A DNA stretch of 64,000 nucleotides from contig CAVSGZ010000013.1 in NCBI GenBank assembly GCA_963727765.1, positions 434,001 to 498,000 on the forward strand, written 5' to 3'. Shown in pieces: positions 27,898 through 38,994 of this stretch. The notes beneath the pieces are model-generated. The model was not told the DNA's origin. It saw nothing but the letters and a program-made list of their open reading frames with translations, and made no database searches. Both the position numbers and the translations under genes were made by a program. The DNA comes from FEN-299 sp963727765 (lineage in GTDB: Bacteria > Acidobacteriota > Vicinamibacteria > Vicinamibacterales > Fen-181). Position 1 is the first letter of the stretch; each line of letters opens with the position of its first letter.

Positions 27898-29751
27898 TCA
27901 GAACACGTGCGAGTCCTGCCGGCCCACCAGGTCCGCCCCGTAGTCGTAGACGATGAACCGCACCAGGCGGACCGACGGGTTGACCTCCAGGTGACCCTTG
28001 TACGGGACGCCGCTCTTGGCCACCTGCGGCCAGACGTCCTGGTTGAAACTCAGCGTCACGCGCTGGTAGCTCTGCGCAAGGCCCCTGCCCTTCTCGTCCA
28101 GGCACAGCACCAGGACGTCGATCGCGCCTGTCCGCACGCCGTCCATGATCGGCAGCGTGAGCCTCGACGGATCGATCGACGCGTCGATCACCGCCTGGAA
28201 GGTGCCGTCGGGCTGGCGCTTCACGTCCGCCCGCAACTTCACCCTGATGTCGCTGATTTCCCGCGAGTACGACGCGGCGGCCATAAGCCTGTCGTTGGTA
28301 ATGAACGTGCGCCGGTCGAACGGGCTGATCTCTTGTTCGGCCAGATAGCCGTGGCGGTAGAGCACCCTCACGCCCGGCCGCTTCACCTTGACCTCGATCT
28401 CATGGTACCGGCCATCGATCCGGGCCATCGGCGGGTAGAAGCCGAGCACGTAGCCGGCGCGAGACGAGTCGTCGATGCGGTCCACCGCCACATCGCCCTT
28501 CTCGGCGATCGACGACACGCCGCCGCTCATGTCGGCGATCGTGCGCAGCGCCTTGAACGCGAACGTCTCGTTCCAGTTGTTCTGCACCGCGCCGCCCATC
28601 TGGGGGTTCAGCCCGCCCGTCTGGAACGTGTCGACCGCGACCTGGGCGACGCTGGCTGCCTGCGCCAGCGACAGGTCGTCCTCCATCCGGGGCAGGATCA
28701 TGCCCCGCTCGGTCACGAAGACCAGGTGCTTCTCGCCTTCCAGGTGCCGCAGGTACTCGACCCCGGCAAAGCAGTTGCTGAGGTCCGTCAGCGACTGCGC
28801 CGTGTACTGCATGTAGTCGTCGAACGAGATGCCCGCAAACTGCTCGTTGGTGACCTCGTCGAGCGACGTCCACGTGCTCAAGCCGCCGCCCGATGCGGAA
28901 GCCCCCATCGAGCCCGCAGTGCCGTTATAGGCGTTCTGCATGTCCACGCCCGCCTGGTTGATCGCGGCGAGCTGCAGCTTCTCCGCCTGCCTCTGCACGT
29001 CCGCATCGGCCCGCTGGGCTCCCGGCGGCTGGCCGCTCTTCACCCGAGTGGACTCCAGCGTGCCCACGCCCAGGAACAGGTTGTCGATCTTGTCCTGGAT
29101 CTTCTTCGGCAGCGTCCGGCTGCCGTAGAGCGCGGACAGCCCGCTCTCCACCTGGAGCCGCACGTCCATGTCGATTTCGTAGTGCTTGCTCCGGAAGCGC
29201 TCCAGGAACGCCGCGATCGCCTCGTGGTCGGTCGTGAACTTCGTCGCGCGGTCGTAGGCGAACACGGCAAGCTGGTCCTGCGGCAGCAACCGCTCGCGTA
29301 CGAACCGAATCAGCGCGTCGAGCGCGCGCGACGGCTCCTGCAACCGCCCGCGGCCAAGGACGAGCAGGAAGACCCGGTTGTTCACCGGCGAGATGCCGAA
29401 CGACGACCGGCGAAGGGGAATGTTCTCGACGACGCCCGGCTTGACATCTTCGGGCACCAGCTCCCGCCGCTGGAACAGGCGGATGGCCTGCAGGTTCCCG
29501 TCCTCGAGCAGCGTGAAATCGTCAATCGACAGGTCGCGCACGGGCTTGCCGGTCTTCTCGTCGACCACTCGGACCTCGACGGGAACAACGACGGTGCCGC
29601 TGCGGAACTGAGGCGCCTCCTGCCCGGGGGCCTGGGACCCCCCGTGCGGGCTTCCCGGCCAGGCCGCCGCGACGGCCATCCAGGCTCCAGCGCCGGAGAC
29701 GAGGATCAGGGTGAACAACCAGACGAGGGACGTCGGCGTACGTCGTGGCAT
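27898..29751 (-). CDS. VWFA-related protein of acidobacterial type (TIGR03436-like)
   Basis: A 617-aa exported protein. An N-terminal membrane/signal helix (about 8-32) is followed by the VVVPVEVRVVDEKTGKPVRDLSIDDFTLLEDG block typical of the acidobacterial VWFA-related family. The VWFA-like domain starts at NRVFLLVLGRGRLQ, where the MIDAS DxSxS would be expected; the Asp and Ser are absent, so metal binding looks lost. A Ser/Gly/Ala-rich spacer (about 255-275) and beta-rich C-terminal part follow. ATG at 29751 with GGAGGAGA 3-10 nt upstream is better than the GTG at 29775. Role unknown. It is convergent with the DmsB-like gene 4 nt away. Confidence 0.8.
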   Translation of the reverse strand: MPRRTPTSLVWLFTLILVSGAGAWMAVAAAWPGSPHGGSQAPGQEAPQFRSGTVVVPVEVRVVDEKTGKPVRDLSIDDFTLLEDGNLQAIRLFQRRELVPEDVKPGVVENIPLRRSSFGISPVNNRVFLLVLGRGRLQEPSRALDALIRFVRERLLPQDQLAVFAYDRATKFTTDHEAIAAFLERFRSKHYEIDMDVRLQVESGLSALYGSRTLPKKIQDKIDNLFLGVGTLESTRVKSGQPPGAQRADADVQRQAEKLQLAAINQAGVDMQNAYNGTAGSMGASASGGGLSTWTSLDEVTNEQFAGISFDDYMQYTAQSLTDLSNCFAGVEYLRHLEGEKHLVFVTERGMILPRMEDDLSLAQAASVAQVAVDTFQTGGLNPQMGGAVQNNWNETFAFKALRTIADMSGGVSSIAEKGDVAVDRIDDSSRAGYVLGFYPPMARIDGRYHEIEVKVKRPGVRVLYRHGYLAEQEISPFDRRTFITNDRLMAAASYSREISDIRVKLRADVKRQPDGTFQAVIDASIDPSRLTLPIMDGVRTGAIDVLVLCLDEKGRGLAQSYQRVTLSFNQDVWPQVAKSGVPYKGHLEVNPSVRLVRFIVYDYGADLVGRQDSHVF

Positions 29752-29970
29752 CGGTCTCCTCCGCCTCAGGGCCACCGCATGAGCTGGATTTCAGGGGACC
29801 GGCGACCGACCGGCCCTGGTCATTTTACAACGCCCCGCATGATACCCGGATCCCGCTCGCGGCGATCCACTCGGGGCAAACGCCTCTGAATTTCCGTGCA
29901 AAGATCTTTGTGCTTCCCCGACTTGATGGCACACTGCAGGAGTCCGGCCCGCCGGACGCCGGAAAGGGAC

Positions 29971-32292
29971 ATGCGCCGCCGCCTGACACGCTTCTCGTCC
30001 GCGCTGCTGCTCGCCGCCCTGGTCGCCGTCGTGGTGCGGATCGCCTATCTGGTGGAACTCAGCGGCAGCCCCTTGCTGTCCGTCCTAATGGGCGACAGCC
30101 GCCAGTACGACGAATGGGCGGTGCGGATCGCATCTGGCCAGTGGATGGGCACGGAGGTTTTCTACCAGACCCCGCTCTACCCGTACACGCTGGCCGTCAT
30201 CTTCAGGTTCGCCGGCCGCAGCCTCGGCCTCGTGCGGGTCGTGCAGATCGTCCTCGGCTCGGCCTCCTGCGTGCTCCTCGGCCTGGCCGGCCGCCGCTTC
30301 TTCAACCCGCGCGTCGGCGTCATCGCCGCGCTGCTGCTGGCCCTCTACCCGTCGGCGATCTTCTTCGACGGCCTGATCCAGAAGTCGTCGCTGGACATCT
30401 TCCTGATCACCCTGGTGCTCGCACTGCTCGCCAGGTTCCAGAGCCAGCCTCACTGGAAATGGCTGGCGGCTGTCGGTGCCGCGACGGCCGCGTTCGCGTT
30501 GAACCGCGAGAACGCGCGGGTCGTCTACCCGATCGTCGCGGCCTGGCTGCTGCTCGGTTTCCCCGATGTCGCCGTCCGGCGCCGGCTGGCATGGGTCGGC
30601 CTCTTCCTCTCGGTCTCCTTCGTCGTGCTGCTGCCCGTGGGGCTCAGGAACTACTGGGTTGGCGGCGACTTCCTGCTCTCGACCTCCCAGCTCGGGTCGA
30701 ACTTCTACATCGGCAATCACAGCCACGCCTCGGGCAGCTACGATCCCCTCGTGCCGGGGCGCGGGGACCCGCTCTACGAACGCGAAGACGCCACGCGTCT
30801 GGCCTCGACAGCCGTCGGTCGGCCGCTGTCGCCTTCCGAGGTGTCGGACTACTGGCTCCGCCGCTCGCTGACCGACATCAGGGACCACCCTCTCGACTGG
30901 ATCGGTCTGATGGGGAAGAAGCTCTTCCTCACCGTGAACGCGGCCGAGATACCGGACACTGAGTCGATCGAGGCCTACGCGGATTACTCCTGGACGCTCG
31001 GCGGGCTGCTCTGGCTGGATTTCGGGGTGGTCCTGCCGGCCGCGGTGCTCGGCGCCTGGTTGTCTCGCCGCGAGTGGCGGAAGCTGCTCATTCTCTACGG
31101 CCTGTTTCTGGGCCTCGACATCTCGGCGGCCTTGTTCTACGTCGTCGCTCGTTATCGGCACCCCCTGGTGCCGGTCGTGCTGCTCTTCTCGGCGGCCGGG
31201 CTGGCAGGTGTGCTCGATCTGCGCTGGGCGCGGTCCGCGCAGCCGGCGAGCGCCGGGCCGGAGCGCTGGACCGCCCGGAAGTCGGCAGCCGCCGGCCAGC
31301 CGCAGCCAGCGCGGCATTGGACTCGCCAATGGATGGCCGGGCTCGCCGCCGCGGCTGTGGTAGCCGTCGTCGCGCGCGTTCCCATGAAGGTGACGCAAGA
31401 CGAGACGTACGCCAACGTCGGCTCCATGCTGGTGCGGGCTGGCAGGGCCACCGACAGCATTCCGGTCCTCCTGAAAGCCGTTGCCGTCGATCCCAGTTAC
31501 GCGGCTCCCCATTTCAATCTGGGCCTGGCCTACCGTGACACGGGGCAACCGCAGGCCGCGCTGGCCGAACTGGAGACGGCCGTGCGCCTGCGCCCGGACG
31601 ATGCCCCGGCGCAGAGCACGCTCGGGGTCATGCTGCAGGCCGCGGGCAGGTCGGCCGAGGCCATCGAGCACCTGCGGGAATCGGCGCGGCTCGCGCCCTC
31701 CTCGGTCGAGGCGCACACGAACCTGGGGCTGGCCTTGATGGAAGCGGGCCAGCCGAACGAAGCGGTGGCCGAGCACCAGCGCGCCGTCGCCCTGGCTCCC
31801 AACGATCCGAAGCCTCACAACAACCTCGCGGGAGCGCTTCAGCAGGCGGGCGACGTCCAGCAGGCGATTGTCGAGTACCAGAAAGCGCTGTCGCTTCGGC
31901 CGGACTATGCCGAGGCGCATGCCAATCTCGCACTGGCCCTCGGATCCATCGGGGATCGGGAAGGCGCGTTTCAGCACTTCCGCGAGGCGGTCCGGCTGCA
32001 GCCCGACAACTATGCAGTCCACGTTGCGTTCGGCAACGCCCTCTGCGAGAGCGGGCGGCTCGCCGAGGGAATCGGGCAGTACCAGGAAGCCTCGCGCCTG
32101 TCGCCAAGCGCCATCGACCCTCCGTACCTCTCCGCCCGCGCCTACGCCCGCGCCGGCCGTTTTGCGGACGCCCTGACGAGCTTGCAGACGGCACTCGACA
32201 TCGCGAATGCCACCGGCCAGGCCGATGCGGCCCGGCAGATCGCCGAGGATCTGCGACAGGTCAGGGTCCAGGCCGACCGCCGGACGCGGTGA
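29971..32292 (+). CDS. GT-C-type membrane glycosyltransferase with C-terminal TPR domain
   Basis: A 773-aa protein. About ten to twelve hydrophobic helices cover residues 8-440, with the luminal/periplasmic acidic motif MGDSRQYDEWA after helix 1, as in PMT/ArnT-like GT39-type enzymes using lipid-linked sugars. A periplasmic-facing C-terminal region (about 500-770) has seven or eight TPR units. ATG at 29971 follows GGAAAGGG; the frame is open upstream without similarity. It is divergent from the VWFA-related gene. The acceptor (protein, glycan or lipid) is unknown. Confidence 0.85.
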   Translation: MRRRLTRFSSALLLAALVAVVVRIAYLVELSGSPLLSVLMGDSRQYDEWAVRIASGQWMGTEVFYQTPLYPYTLAVIFRFAGRSLGLVRVVQIVLGSASCVLLGLAGRRFFNPRVGVIAALLLALYPSAIFFDGLIQKSSLDIFLITLVLALLARFQSQPHWKWLAAVGAATAAFALNRENARVVYPIVAAWLLLGFPDVAVRRRLAWVGLFLSVSFVVLLPVGLRNYWVGGDFLLSTSQLGSNFYIGNHSHASGSYDPLVPGRGDPLYEREDATRLASTAVGRPLSPSEVSDYWLRRSLTDIRDHPLDWIGLMGKKLFLTVNAAEIPDTESIEAYADYSWTLGGLLWLDFGVVLPAAVLGAWLSRREWRKLLILYGLFLGLDISAALFYVVARYRHPLVPVVLLFSAAGLAGVLDLRWARSAQPASAGPERWTARKSAAAGQPQPARHWTRQWMAGLAAAAVVAVVARVPMKVTQDETYANVGSMLVRAGRATDSIPVLLKAVAVDPSYAAPHFNLGLAYRDTGQPQAALAELETAVRLRPDDAPAQSTLGVMLQAAGRSAEAIEHLRESARLAPSSVEAHTNLGLALMEAGQPNEAVAEHQRAVALAPNDPKPHNNLAGALQQAGDVQQAIVEYQKALSLRPDYAEAHANLALALGSIGDREGAFQHFREAVRLQPDNYAVHVAFGNALCESGRLAEGIGQYQEASRLSPSAIDPPYLSARAYARAGRFADALTSLQTALDIANATGQADAARQIAEDLRQVRVQADRRTR

Positions 32293-32293
32293 C

Positions 32294-32347
32294 GTGGTCG
32301 GCGTGGTCGGCGTGGTCGGCGTGATCGGCGTCGTCGGCGTGGTCGGC
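32294..32347. repeat. 9-bp minisatellite gtggtcggc x6
   Basis: Six near-identical 9-bp units directly follow the TPR/GT-C stop codon at 32290-32292. Two units differ by one base. Simple expansion between two convergent genes. Confidence 0.9.
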
Positions 32348-32354
32348 GCGACGC

Positions 32355-32390
32355 AAAAAAAAGGGCACGCGATCCGAGACCGCGTGCCCC
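32355..32390 (-). terminator. rho-independent terminator of the TonB receptor gene
   Basis: On the minus strand a 9-bp perfect stem GGGCACGCG/CGCGTGCCC with a 9-nt loop is followed by eight Ts (A-tract at 32355-32362). It lies 28 nt beyond the receptor stop at 32418. Confidence 0.9.
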
Positions 32391-32417
32391 ATCTGAAGCC
32401 TCTAGTCTAGAGCGCGA

Positions 32418-35400
32418 CTAGAAGTTGATTCTCCACGACAGCTGCAGAATCCGGCCGCCCGGGTCCTGCGTGTTGCTCATGTCGCTGTAAGCCGAGGTGA
32501 TCTGGTAGCTATTGGCCGTGGTGCCACCCAGCGTGGTCACGCCCAGCCAGTCGATGTTGTTGAGCACGTTGAGGGCCTCGATGCGCAGCTCGGCGTTGAC
32601 CCGCCGGTACACATCGAAGCGCTTGGTGACGGCAAGGTCGATGCGCATGAACGCCGGCCCCGTCACGTAGTGGTGGTCCGCCGGCCCCGTCACGATCTGA
32701 CCGTTGACCACGCACGCGCCCGCGTACGGCTGCAGGCAGCCGGAGGACCGAATCGGCGCGAAGTACCGGCCGCTCGGCGCCGCGCCGCTATAGCCGGTTG
32801 GCGAGGTCGCGCTCGTGCTGTACGCCAGGATGGTGTTCTTGATGATGTCCTGCGGCAGCATGAAGACGCGGAGGATGTTCGGATTTCCGCCGGAGTTAAC
32901 GGCGGAGTCCGCCATCGTGTAGACGCCAATCGCGTCCTGCAGTTGCTGATCGGTCATCCCGACCAGCAGCACGTTGCCGAAGTCGAGGATGTTGCCACTC
33001 TGGAGACGGGCGTTGCCGTCGATCGACCAGCCGCCGATCGCTTCGTTCAGGATCCGGCCGGCGCCGCCGCCCCACCGTCTGCCCTGTCCGAAGGGCAGCT
33101 CGTAGTTGAAACCAAACTTCACGGCGTGCTTCGGCGAACTCTGGCTGATCATCTCCGGGCCGGTGCGTACCGACACGTAGCTGGTCGTGTTCTGCCGAAT
33201 GATGTACTGGTAGCTGGCCGACACCTGCAGGCCGCCGCTCATCCTGCGGCGGAATTCCAGCTGCGTGGCGTCGAAGTTCGACATCAACTGGTCCTGTGGC
33301 CGCCCCGTCACCCACACGTTGCCGCTGATCGCCGGGTTCATGTAGAAGAGGTTGGTCGGCTCACCCGCGTTGGTGCCATTGCCTCTCAAGGTCGCATCGG
33401 TGAAGAAATTGGCCGCCATGCCGGTCGGGTTCGGGTTGGTCGGCGTCAGGTAGTTCAGCCACGTCGAATTCGCGTAGTTGGCCGACGTGTAAAGGGCCGG
33501 GTTGTTGGCGGTGGTCTGCGCCACCCCGGTGAAGTACGACTGGATGAGCGGCAGCGGGTACTGCCCTGTCAGGCCGTTGTAGGCGAAGCTGCCCGCAACC
33601 TTCCCCGTGACCGGCGTGCCGCCCCAGGTCGTGTTGTATGTCTTTTCGTTGACCAGGAGGTTGGCCTGCGCGTGCTGGAATTCGGTCATCCAGCCGTTCT
33701 CGACCACGTTCAGCTCGTTGATGCCCCGGCCGCCGTCCACCCAGCCGCCGCGCGCCCGCGTGCCGACGTAGCGCAGCTCGATAACCGAGTTCTTCGTGAT
33801 GGCGCGCTGGAAGCCGATGTTGAACGAGTGCACCCACGGCGTCTGCGTGTCGGGCGCGAACGCGTTGATGGAATTGGCGAACGATACCGTCAACGGGTAA
33901 GACGGTGTGCTCGCGAACGGTGGCGGAGCCAACTGGTTGGTCTGCCGTAAGAGCAGCGGCCATGACTGGCCCGGGTTGATCAGGTTGCCGAGCCCTTGGT
34001 TACGGGAAGCCGGAATATTCCCACCGGGGTTGGCCGCGAAAATGTCCGCCACGGTGGACAGGCCTTCACGGGTGTAGGCCCTCGAATAACCGCCTCGCAG
34101 CACCGGGTCGTCGCTCAGGAGCCAGGACAACCAGCCGCCCCGTTTGACCGGGACCTTCCAGGCCACGCCGAAGCTCGGCGCGATGTTGTTCTTGTCGGCC
34201 TTGAACGGCTGCGATCCTGGCGTCAGTGAGACCACCGTTGGCGTTGCGATGCCGTTGTTGGCAAGGCCCGGACTCCAGAAGTAGTTCGGCTGTCCGGCAG
34301 CGTTGAGGCCGCTGATGCCGTACAGCATATTGTAGTCACTGAGCTGCGTGAAGAAGAGATTGGCCGAGGTGAACGGCATCTGCAGCTCGTACCGCAACCC
34401 GCCGGTCAGGGTCAGGTCCGGCCGGATTCGCCAGCTGTCGGTCAGGTAGAACCCGAGTTCCTTCTGCTTGGCCCAATACTGCCACGGGCCCATGTACCTG
34501 GTACTGGCCCGTGCTCGGGTTGAGGTACGCCGTGTCGTTGAGCGAGGTCACGCGGCCGGTCAGCAGCCCGTAGAGCTGGCGGGCGTTGCTGAGGTCCGAG
34601 GCGCTCGATCCCGGGAAGTTCGTAGAGTTGAACATCGACGCCGCGGGGTCGTTGGTCGCATCGAACCCGACGCCCGCGAGCGGCACGTAGTACTGGTAGG
34701 TGTCCTTGTAGCTGATGGCCGAATACGAACCGCCGGCCGAGATCGTGTGCTTGCCCTTCATCCAGGTCAGCGTCTCGTCGATGTTGAACACCGGGGCAGC
34801 GCGGGTTTCCCAGTTGCTCCCTGCGTACGGCAGCGAGATCAGCGGCATGGAGATGCGCACGCCGCCCGGGAACTGGTCCGGGGTGATGTTGTCGGAGAAG
34901 TGTGTGGGCGTCCAGCCCATATACCCCACGCGCATCTGGTTGACGAAGTTCGCCCCGATCACCGACCGCCAGTCGGCCATGAACGAGGGGCGCCAGCCCA
35001 CCTGGTTGCCCTGCATCGGGTAGCCGGGGAACGCGGGGTCGCGGCTGTTGAGGATGTCGGGGAAGGACGTGAAGCGCTGCATGTAGGCCGAGAGGCCAAG
35101 CCGGTTGTTCTTGGTCACGTTCACGTCGAACCGCGCCGTCGGGTAGACGCGATGCGCAGGGCCGGTGTTCTGGAACGTGAGGTTCTGGGTGACCGTATTC
35201 ACGCCCGTCGTGAGGGTCCCGAGGGGCAGCGTGGCGTTGATGGCGTTCAAGAGCCCCATGATGGTCGGGTCGGTCGTGGAGACCTGGCTGTTTGCCGCGG
35301 CCAGCGTGAGGAGATTCACCTGGCGGTTCACGCCGGAAACCGTGTAGTCGAAGAGCCCGGCCAGCGAGTCGGCCGTCAGCACCGTGCGGGTGCGCGACAC

Positions 35401-36361
35401 GCCCTGGGGCTGCTTGAAGTCCTCGTAGTTGAAGAAGAAGAACGCCTTGTCGTGGACGATGGGACCGCCGATCCGGCCGCCCCAGGTGTCGAGGTCCGCC
35501 TTGTTCTTGGGCAGCGCGGGGTAGCTCTGGTACTGGTTGAACCAGTAATTCGTGTTCCACGAGGTCCTGCGAAGGAACTGGTAGATGCTGCCCCGGTACT
35601 GGTTCGTGCCCGAGCGCGTCTGGAAGCGGACCTGCACGGCGCCCTGCCCCGAACTCTCCGCTCCCGGGTTCGACGTGGACAGCGTGACTTCTTCGACGGC
35701 GTCGATGCGCGGGTTGATGTAGGCGAAGAAGGAGCTGCTCGTCGAGCTCTTCAGCGTCTGGTCCTGCACGTTCAGGCCGTCGATCGTGATGTTGAGGGCG
35801 CTGCCGGGCAGGCCCATGATCGTCGAATAGCGCGGCGCGCCCGTCGTGCTGACGCCGGGCAGCATGATGACGAAGTCCATCGTGTTGCGCGTGGGGAGCG
35901 GCGTCTTCGACACCTGTGCCGTGTTCAGCGTGGTGGCGACCGTGGCCGACTGCGTCTGCAGGAGTTCGGTTGAACCAGTGACGGTGATGGTCTCGGCCAC
36001 CTGCCCGACCTCGAGGACGACCGGTTTGACGCTGTTCGCCAGGTTCGGGATGACGACGACGTCCGGGAGGGACACGGTCTTGAAGCCCATCAGCGATACG
36101 GTCACCGTGTAAGTGCCCGAGGACAGCGCCGCAATGTTGAAGTGCCCCGTACCTGTCGGTGACCGCCCGGTACTCGGTGGCGGTCGCGTTGTTCTTCGCG
36201 ACAACATCCGCGCCCGGAATCATTGCACCGGAACTGTCAACGACGGTCCCGGCCAGCGTGGTGGTTGCAGCGCCCTGCGCGTCCGCACGCGCGCTGAACG
36301 AGATCATCAGCGCGGCACAGAAGAGCACGCAACAGAGCCATCCCCTGCTTCGTCGTCTCAT
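32418..36361 (-). CDS. Oar-like TonB-dependent outer-membrane receptor, frame interrupted twice
   Basis: A protein of about 1313 aa once two single-base insertions are removed. Signal peptide about 1-28 (ending ADAQG), then a CarboxypepD_reg-like domain (TTTLAGTVVDSSGAMIPGADV), plug domain (about 115-250: TPLPTRNTMDFVIMLPGVSTTG) and a large beta-barrel ending in WRINF. This is the Oar-like receptor type abundant in Acidobacteria, importing large substrates or acting in adhesion. Breaks are at CCCC 36145-36148 (repair gives DRYGHFNIAAL) and at the CC 34497-34498 (repair gives GQYQYMGPWQYW). The Shine-Dalgarno TAGGAGGAGG lies 8 nt before ATG 36361. A clear terminator follows. Confidence 0.88.
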
Positions 36362-36829
36362 GAATCGCCTCCTCCTACACCCTCAATCGAGCCAATTGGC
36401 CGCTTGCACAAATCACAGCCTGAACAGGCTGCAACGAAGTAGAAACGCCCGCCCGGCGACACCGCACCCGCAGTCAGCGCGGCCTGGATACGCACGTTGT
36501 GAGTTAAACGAATAGGGTCCGAGCCAGTCCGGAAATACACGATCCCTTGACCCTAGCTCAGCGCGGGGACGATATGTCACAACGCTGAGCGAAGTCAAGA
36601 AACTTGTTCGCGCGGCGGGACGACACCGCCGCTGGCGAAGCTCCGGATTCATCCGCCGGTAAGCATACCGGAGGCCATCTTTTCTTGTTCGGAATCGGCC
36701 TGATTTTTCTCTGATTGGCTCCGCTCGAGGCCGGCGGATCCGGAACCTTGGAGACGGAAGATCCGGAATACCGGATGGCGCGGCGTGACCAGGCCGCGCA
36801 GGGCGGCGCTTCGACAACGTGCCCGGCCG
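36362..36829. other. 468-nt gene-free stretch upstream of the TonB receptor gene
   Basis: No convincing gene on either strand; the open frames here have uneven composition and no starts with ribosome sites. The only clear signal is the strong minus-strand Shine-Dalgarno next to 36361. The receptor promoter probably lies here, as the upstream TPR gene (36830-38983) reads in the same direction. No -35/-10 pair stands out. Confidence 0.4.
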
Positions 36830-38983
36830 TCAGCGGCCTTCCCGCAGCTTCTGGCCTGCCTCGCACTGGGCGATCTCCCGCGCAAGCGGCCCGGCGAGGA
36901 TGCTGCTTCCGTGCGCGCGAGCGAGGGCCAGGGCTTCGCGGCCGGCGGCGGCAGCCTCGGTGTACCGGCCCTGCTCGGCATATGCCGCCATCAGCGCTTC
37001 GAGCGCCATGATGTCGCGGCGCCCGGTCAGTCGGACTGCCCGCTCCGCGAGACCGACGGCCCGACCGCCGTCCCGGATGCCCGGGTCCGGCGCCGTGGCC
37101 AGGAGCCACGCGACGCGGCGCAGCACCGCGACATTGTCGGGAAGCCCATTCAGCGCCGTCGTGAAGTGGGTGACGGCCAGCGCCAGTTCGCCCCGTCCCG
37201 CATACGCCTCTCCGAGCAGGGCGTGGGCTTCGGCGAGCGTCGGGTCGAGCGAAAGCGCCTGGCGCAGGTGCGCGACCCCTTCCGCGGTCTTCTGTCGAGC
37301 GCAGAGCGCGGCCCCGAGATACATGTTGGCCTGCGCGAGCGCCTTGTCCGAACCCTCGAGCCTGGCGGCTTCGCGAAGCTCGGTTTCCGCGTCGGCAAAA
37401 CGCCGCGCCGCCAGCAGGTCCGCCCCATACGCGACGCGGGGCCGGATGTTGAGCGGCCGTTTCCAGGCGGTGTCGCGCATCAGGCGCTCGTCGGCCTGGT
37501 AGTCGCGGTTCCTCGCGTAGGTCATCGCCCCTAGCGTCGCCGCGACGGCCACTCCGGCCAGCAGTCCGGCAATCGCCGGCACCCGCCCCAGCGATCGGCC
37601 TGGTCGAACGGCCAGCGACAGGACACGGCGGCCGAGCGCCCAGGATGCCGCCACCACCAGCGTGATGACGGCGGCGACGGGAAGGTACATGCGGTGTTCC
37701 GCGGCGACCTCGGTCGGAATGGGCAGGATGCTCGACGTCGGAGCCAGGACGAGGAAGAACCAGGCGCCCACAAAACCCAGCGGCTGGCGCCGGACTGCTA
37801 CCACAACCGTCACGGCGAGCAGCCCCGCCAGTAGCAGCGCCTGCGGCGCCACCTCCAGGAACGAGGCCGTCCGCGGCCAGCCGTAGTCGAACACGAGCGG
37901 ATACGGCACCACGGCAAGCCGCAGGTAGTGGGCAACGACGCCGGCCTGCGTCTGCAGAGACGACCACCAGGTCCAGCCGCCCAGGCCAAAGCCCGCCGAG
38001 TGGGGCCGCGGGTTCCCGGCCACGAGCACGGCCAGGATGACCCACGTCGTCGCCAGGCCCGCGTAGAGAGGCCCCCTGTCGCGCCACCAGCGTTTCGTGT
38101 CGCCAGCCCGAGTCGCTTCCTGCGCGGCGGGTAGCGGCTTCTCAGCCGCGGCGTCGGCCGGCGGCCGGCCGATCAGCCAGTCCCAGAGCGCCACGACCAG
38201 GGGCGCAGTCACCATGGCTTCCTTGGAGCCCATGCCGAGCGCGCACGCCACAATCGCGCCGGCGGTCCACCATCGCCGGTGCGAGCCCCGCTCGGCGGCG
38301 CGAATCGCGCAGTAGAGCGTCAGCAGGTAGAACAGCCCCATCAGCGCCTCCACCCGCTGCACGACGTAGGTGACCGACTCGGTCGCGAGCGGATGGACGA
38401 TCCAGATGAGGGCGACCAGCCAGGCGAACAGGGTCGATGAGGCGCCGAAGCGCCCGCGGAGGGCCGGGGCGCGCAGTGACCGTCGCACCACCCCGAACAG
38501 GGTGAGGCCGGCCAGCAGGTGCACCAAGATGTTCACGGCGTGATAGCCCCAGACGTTGCGCAGGAAGCGCTCGGCGTCCTCGGGAGGGCTGTCCGGACCC
38601 GGCGGCGCCAGGGCATCGCGGGCATCCGCCGGCGCCAGGGCGTAGTTGAGGGCGAGCGTCAGGGCGGGGACCGGCCGGCCCGCCACCGTGACGTCCTTGG
38701 GGGCTGACATCGCCTCGCTCAGCGGCCACAGCGACTTGATGTGAGGGTTCGCCGTGATGGACCCGATGTCGTCGAAGACGAACACGCCGTCGAAGCTGTC
38801 GGAATAGGCGGCCGCGCCGCAGACGATCAGCAGCGTCGCGGCCGCGACCGTCGTCCATCCGCGCCATCTGCCTGCGCGCCGGTCCTCGGCCCGCCGCCCG
38901 GCATCCGGCCGGGCCACGCGCGTCCGGTCGCGCCTCCGCTCTGTCCGTGAAGTGGCCGTTCTGGACACCTTGTCCTTGGTCAT
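36830..38983 (-). CDS. TMTC-like multi-pass membrane protein with TPR repeats
   Basis: A 717-aa protein. A basic N-terminal tail (about 1-45) is followed by about ten membrane helices. FVFDDIGSITANPHIK (about 70-85) carries the conserved acidic pair of GT-C enzymes, and HPLATESVTYVVQRVEALM is the equivalent of the TMTC HPLHVESVAW motif. The C-terminal 230 residues hold about five TPR-type repeats (for example AEAHALLGEAYAGRGE). Eukaryotic TMTC1-4 are O-mannosyltransferases, so this could glycosylate exported proteins; bacterial members are uncharacterised. It begins 11 nt after the next TMTC-like gene and is in the same three-gene run. Confidence 0.85.
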   Translation of the reverse strand: MTKDKVSRTATSRTERRRDRTRVARPDAGRRAEDRRAGRWRGWTTVAAATLLIVCGAAAYSDSFDGVFVFDDIGSITANPHIKSLWPLSEAMSAPKDVTVAGRPVPALTLALNYALAPADARDALAPPGPDSPPEDAERFLRNVWGYHAVNILVHLLAGLTLFGVVRRSLRAPALRGRFGASSTLFAWLVALIWIVHPLATESVTYVVQRVEALMGLFYLLTLYCAIRAAERGSHRRWWTAGAIVACALGMGSKEAMVTAPLVVALWDWLIGRPPADAAAEKPLPAAQEATRAGDTKRWWRDRGPLYAGLATTWVILAVLVAGNPRPHSAGFGLGGWTWWSSLQTQAGVVAHYLRLAVVPYPLVFDYGWPRTASFLEVAPQALLLAGLLAVTVVVAVRRQPLGFVGAWFFLVLAPTSSILPIPTEVAAEHRMYLPVAAVITLVVAASWALGRRVLSLAVRPGRSLGRVPAIAGLLAGVAVAATLGAMTYARNRDYQADERLMRDTAWKRPLNIRPRVAYGADLLAARRFADAETELREAARLEGSDKALAQANMYLGAALCARQKTAEGVAHLRQALSLDPTLAEAHALLGEAYAGRGELALAVTHFTTALNGLPDNVAVLRRVAWLLATAPDPGIRDGGRAVGLAERAVRLTGRRDIMALEALMAAYAEQGRYTEAAAAGREALALARAHGSSILAGPLAREIAQCEAGQKLREGR

Positions 38984-38994
38984 CGCGAATCTGC

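Noticed and set aside
36413..36817. A 134-aa frame upstream of the receptor gene
   Set aside because: Arg-rich with no start signal or motif; composition unlike the neighbours.
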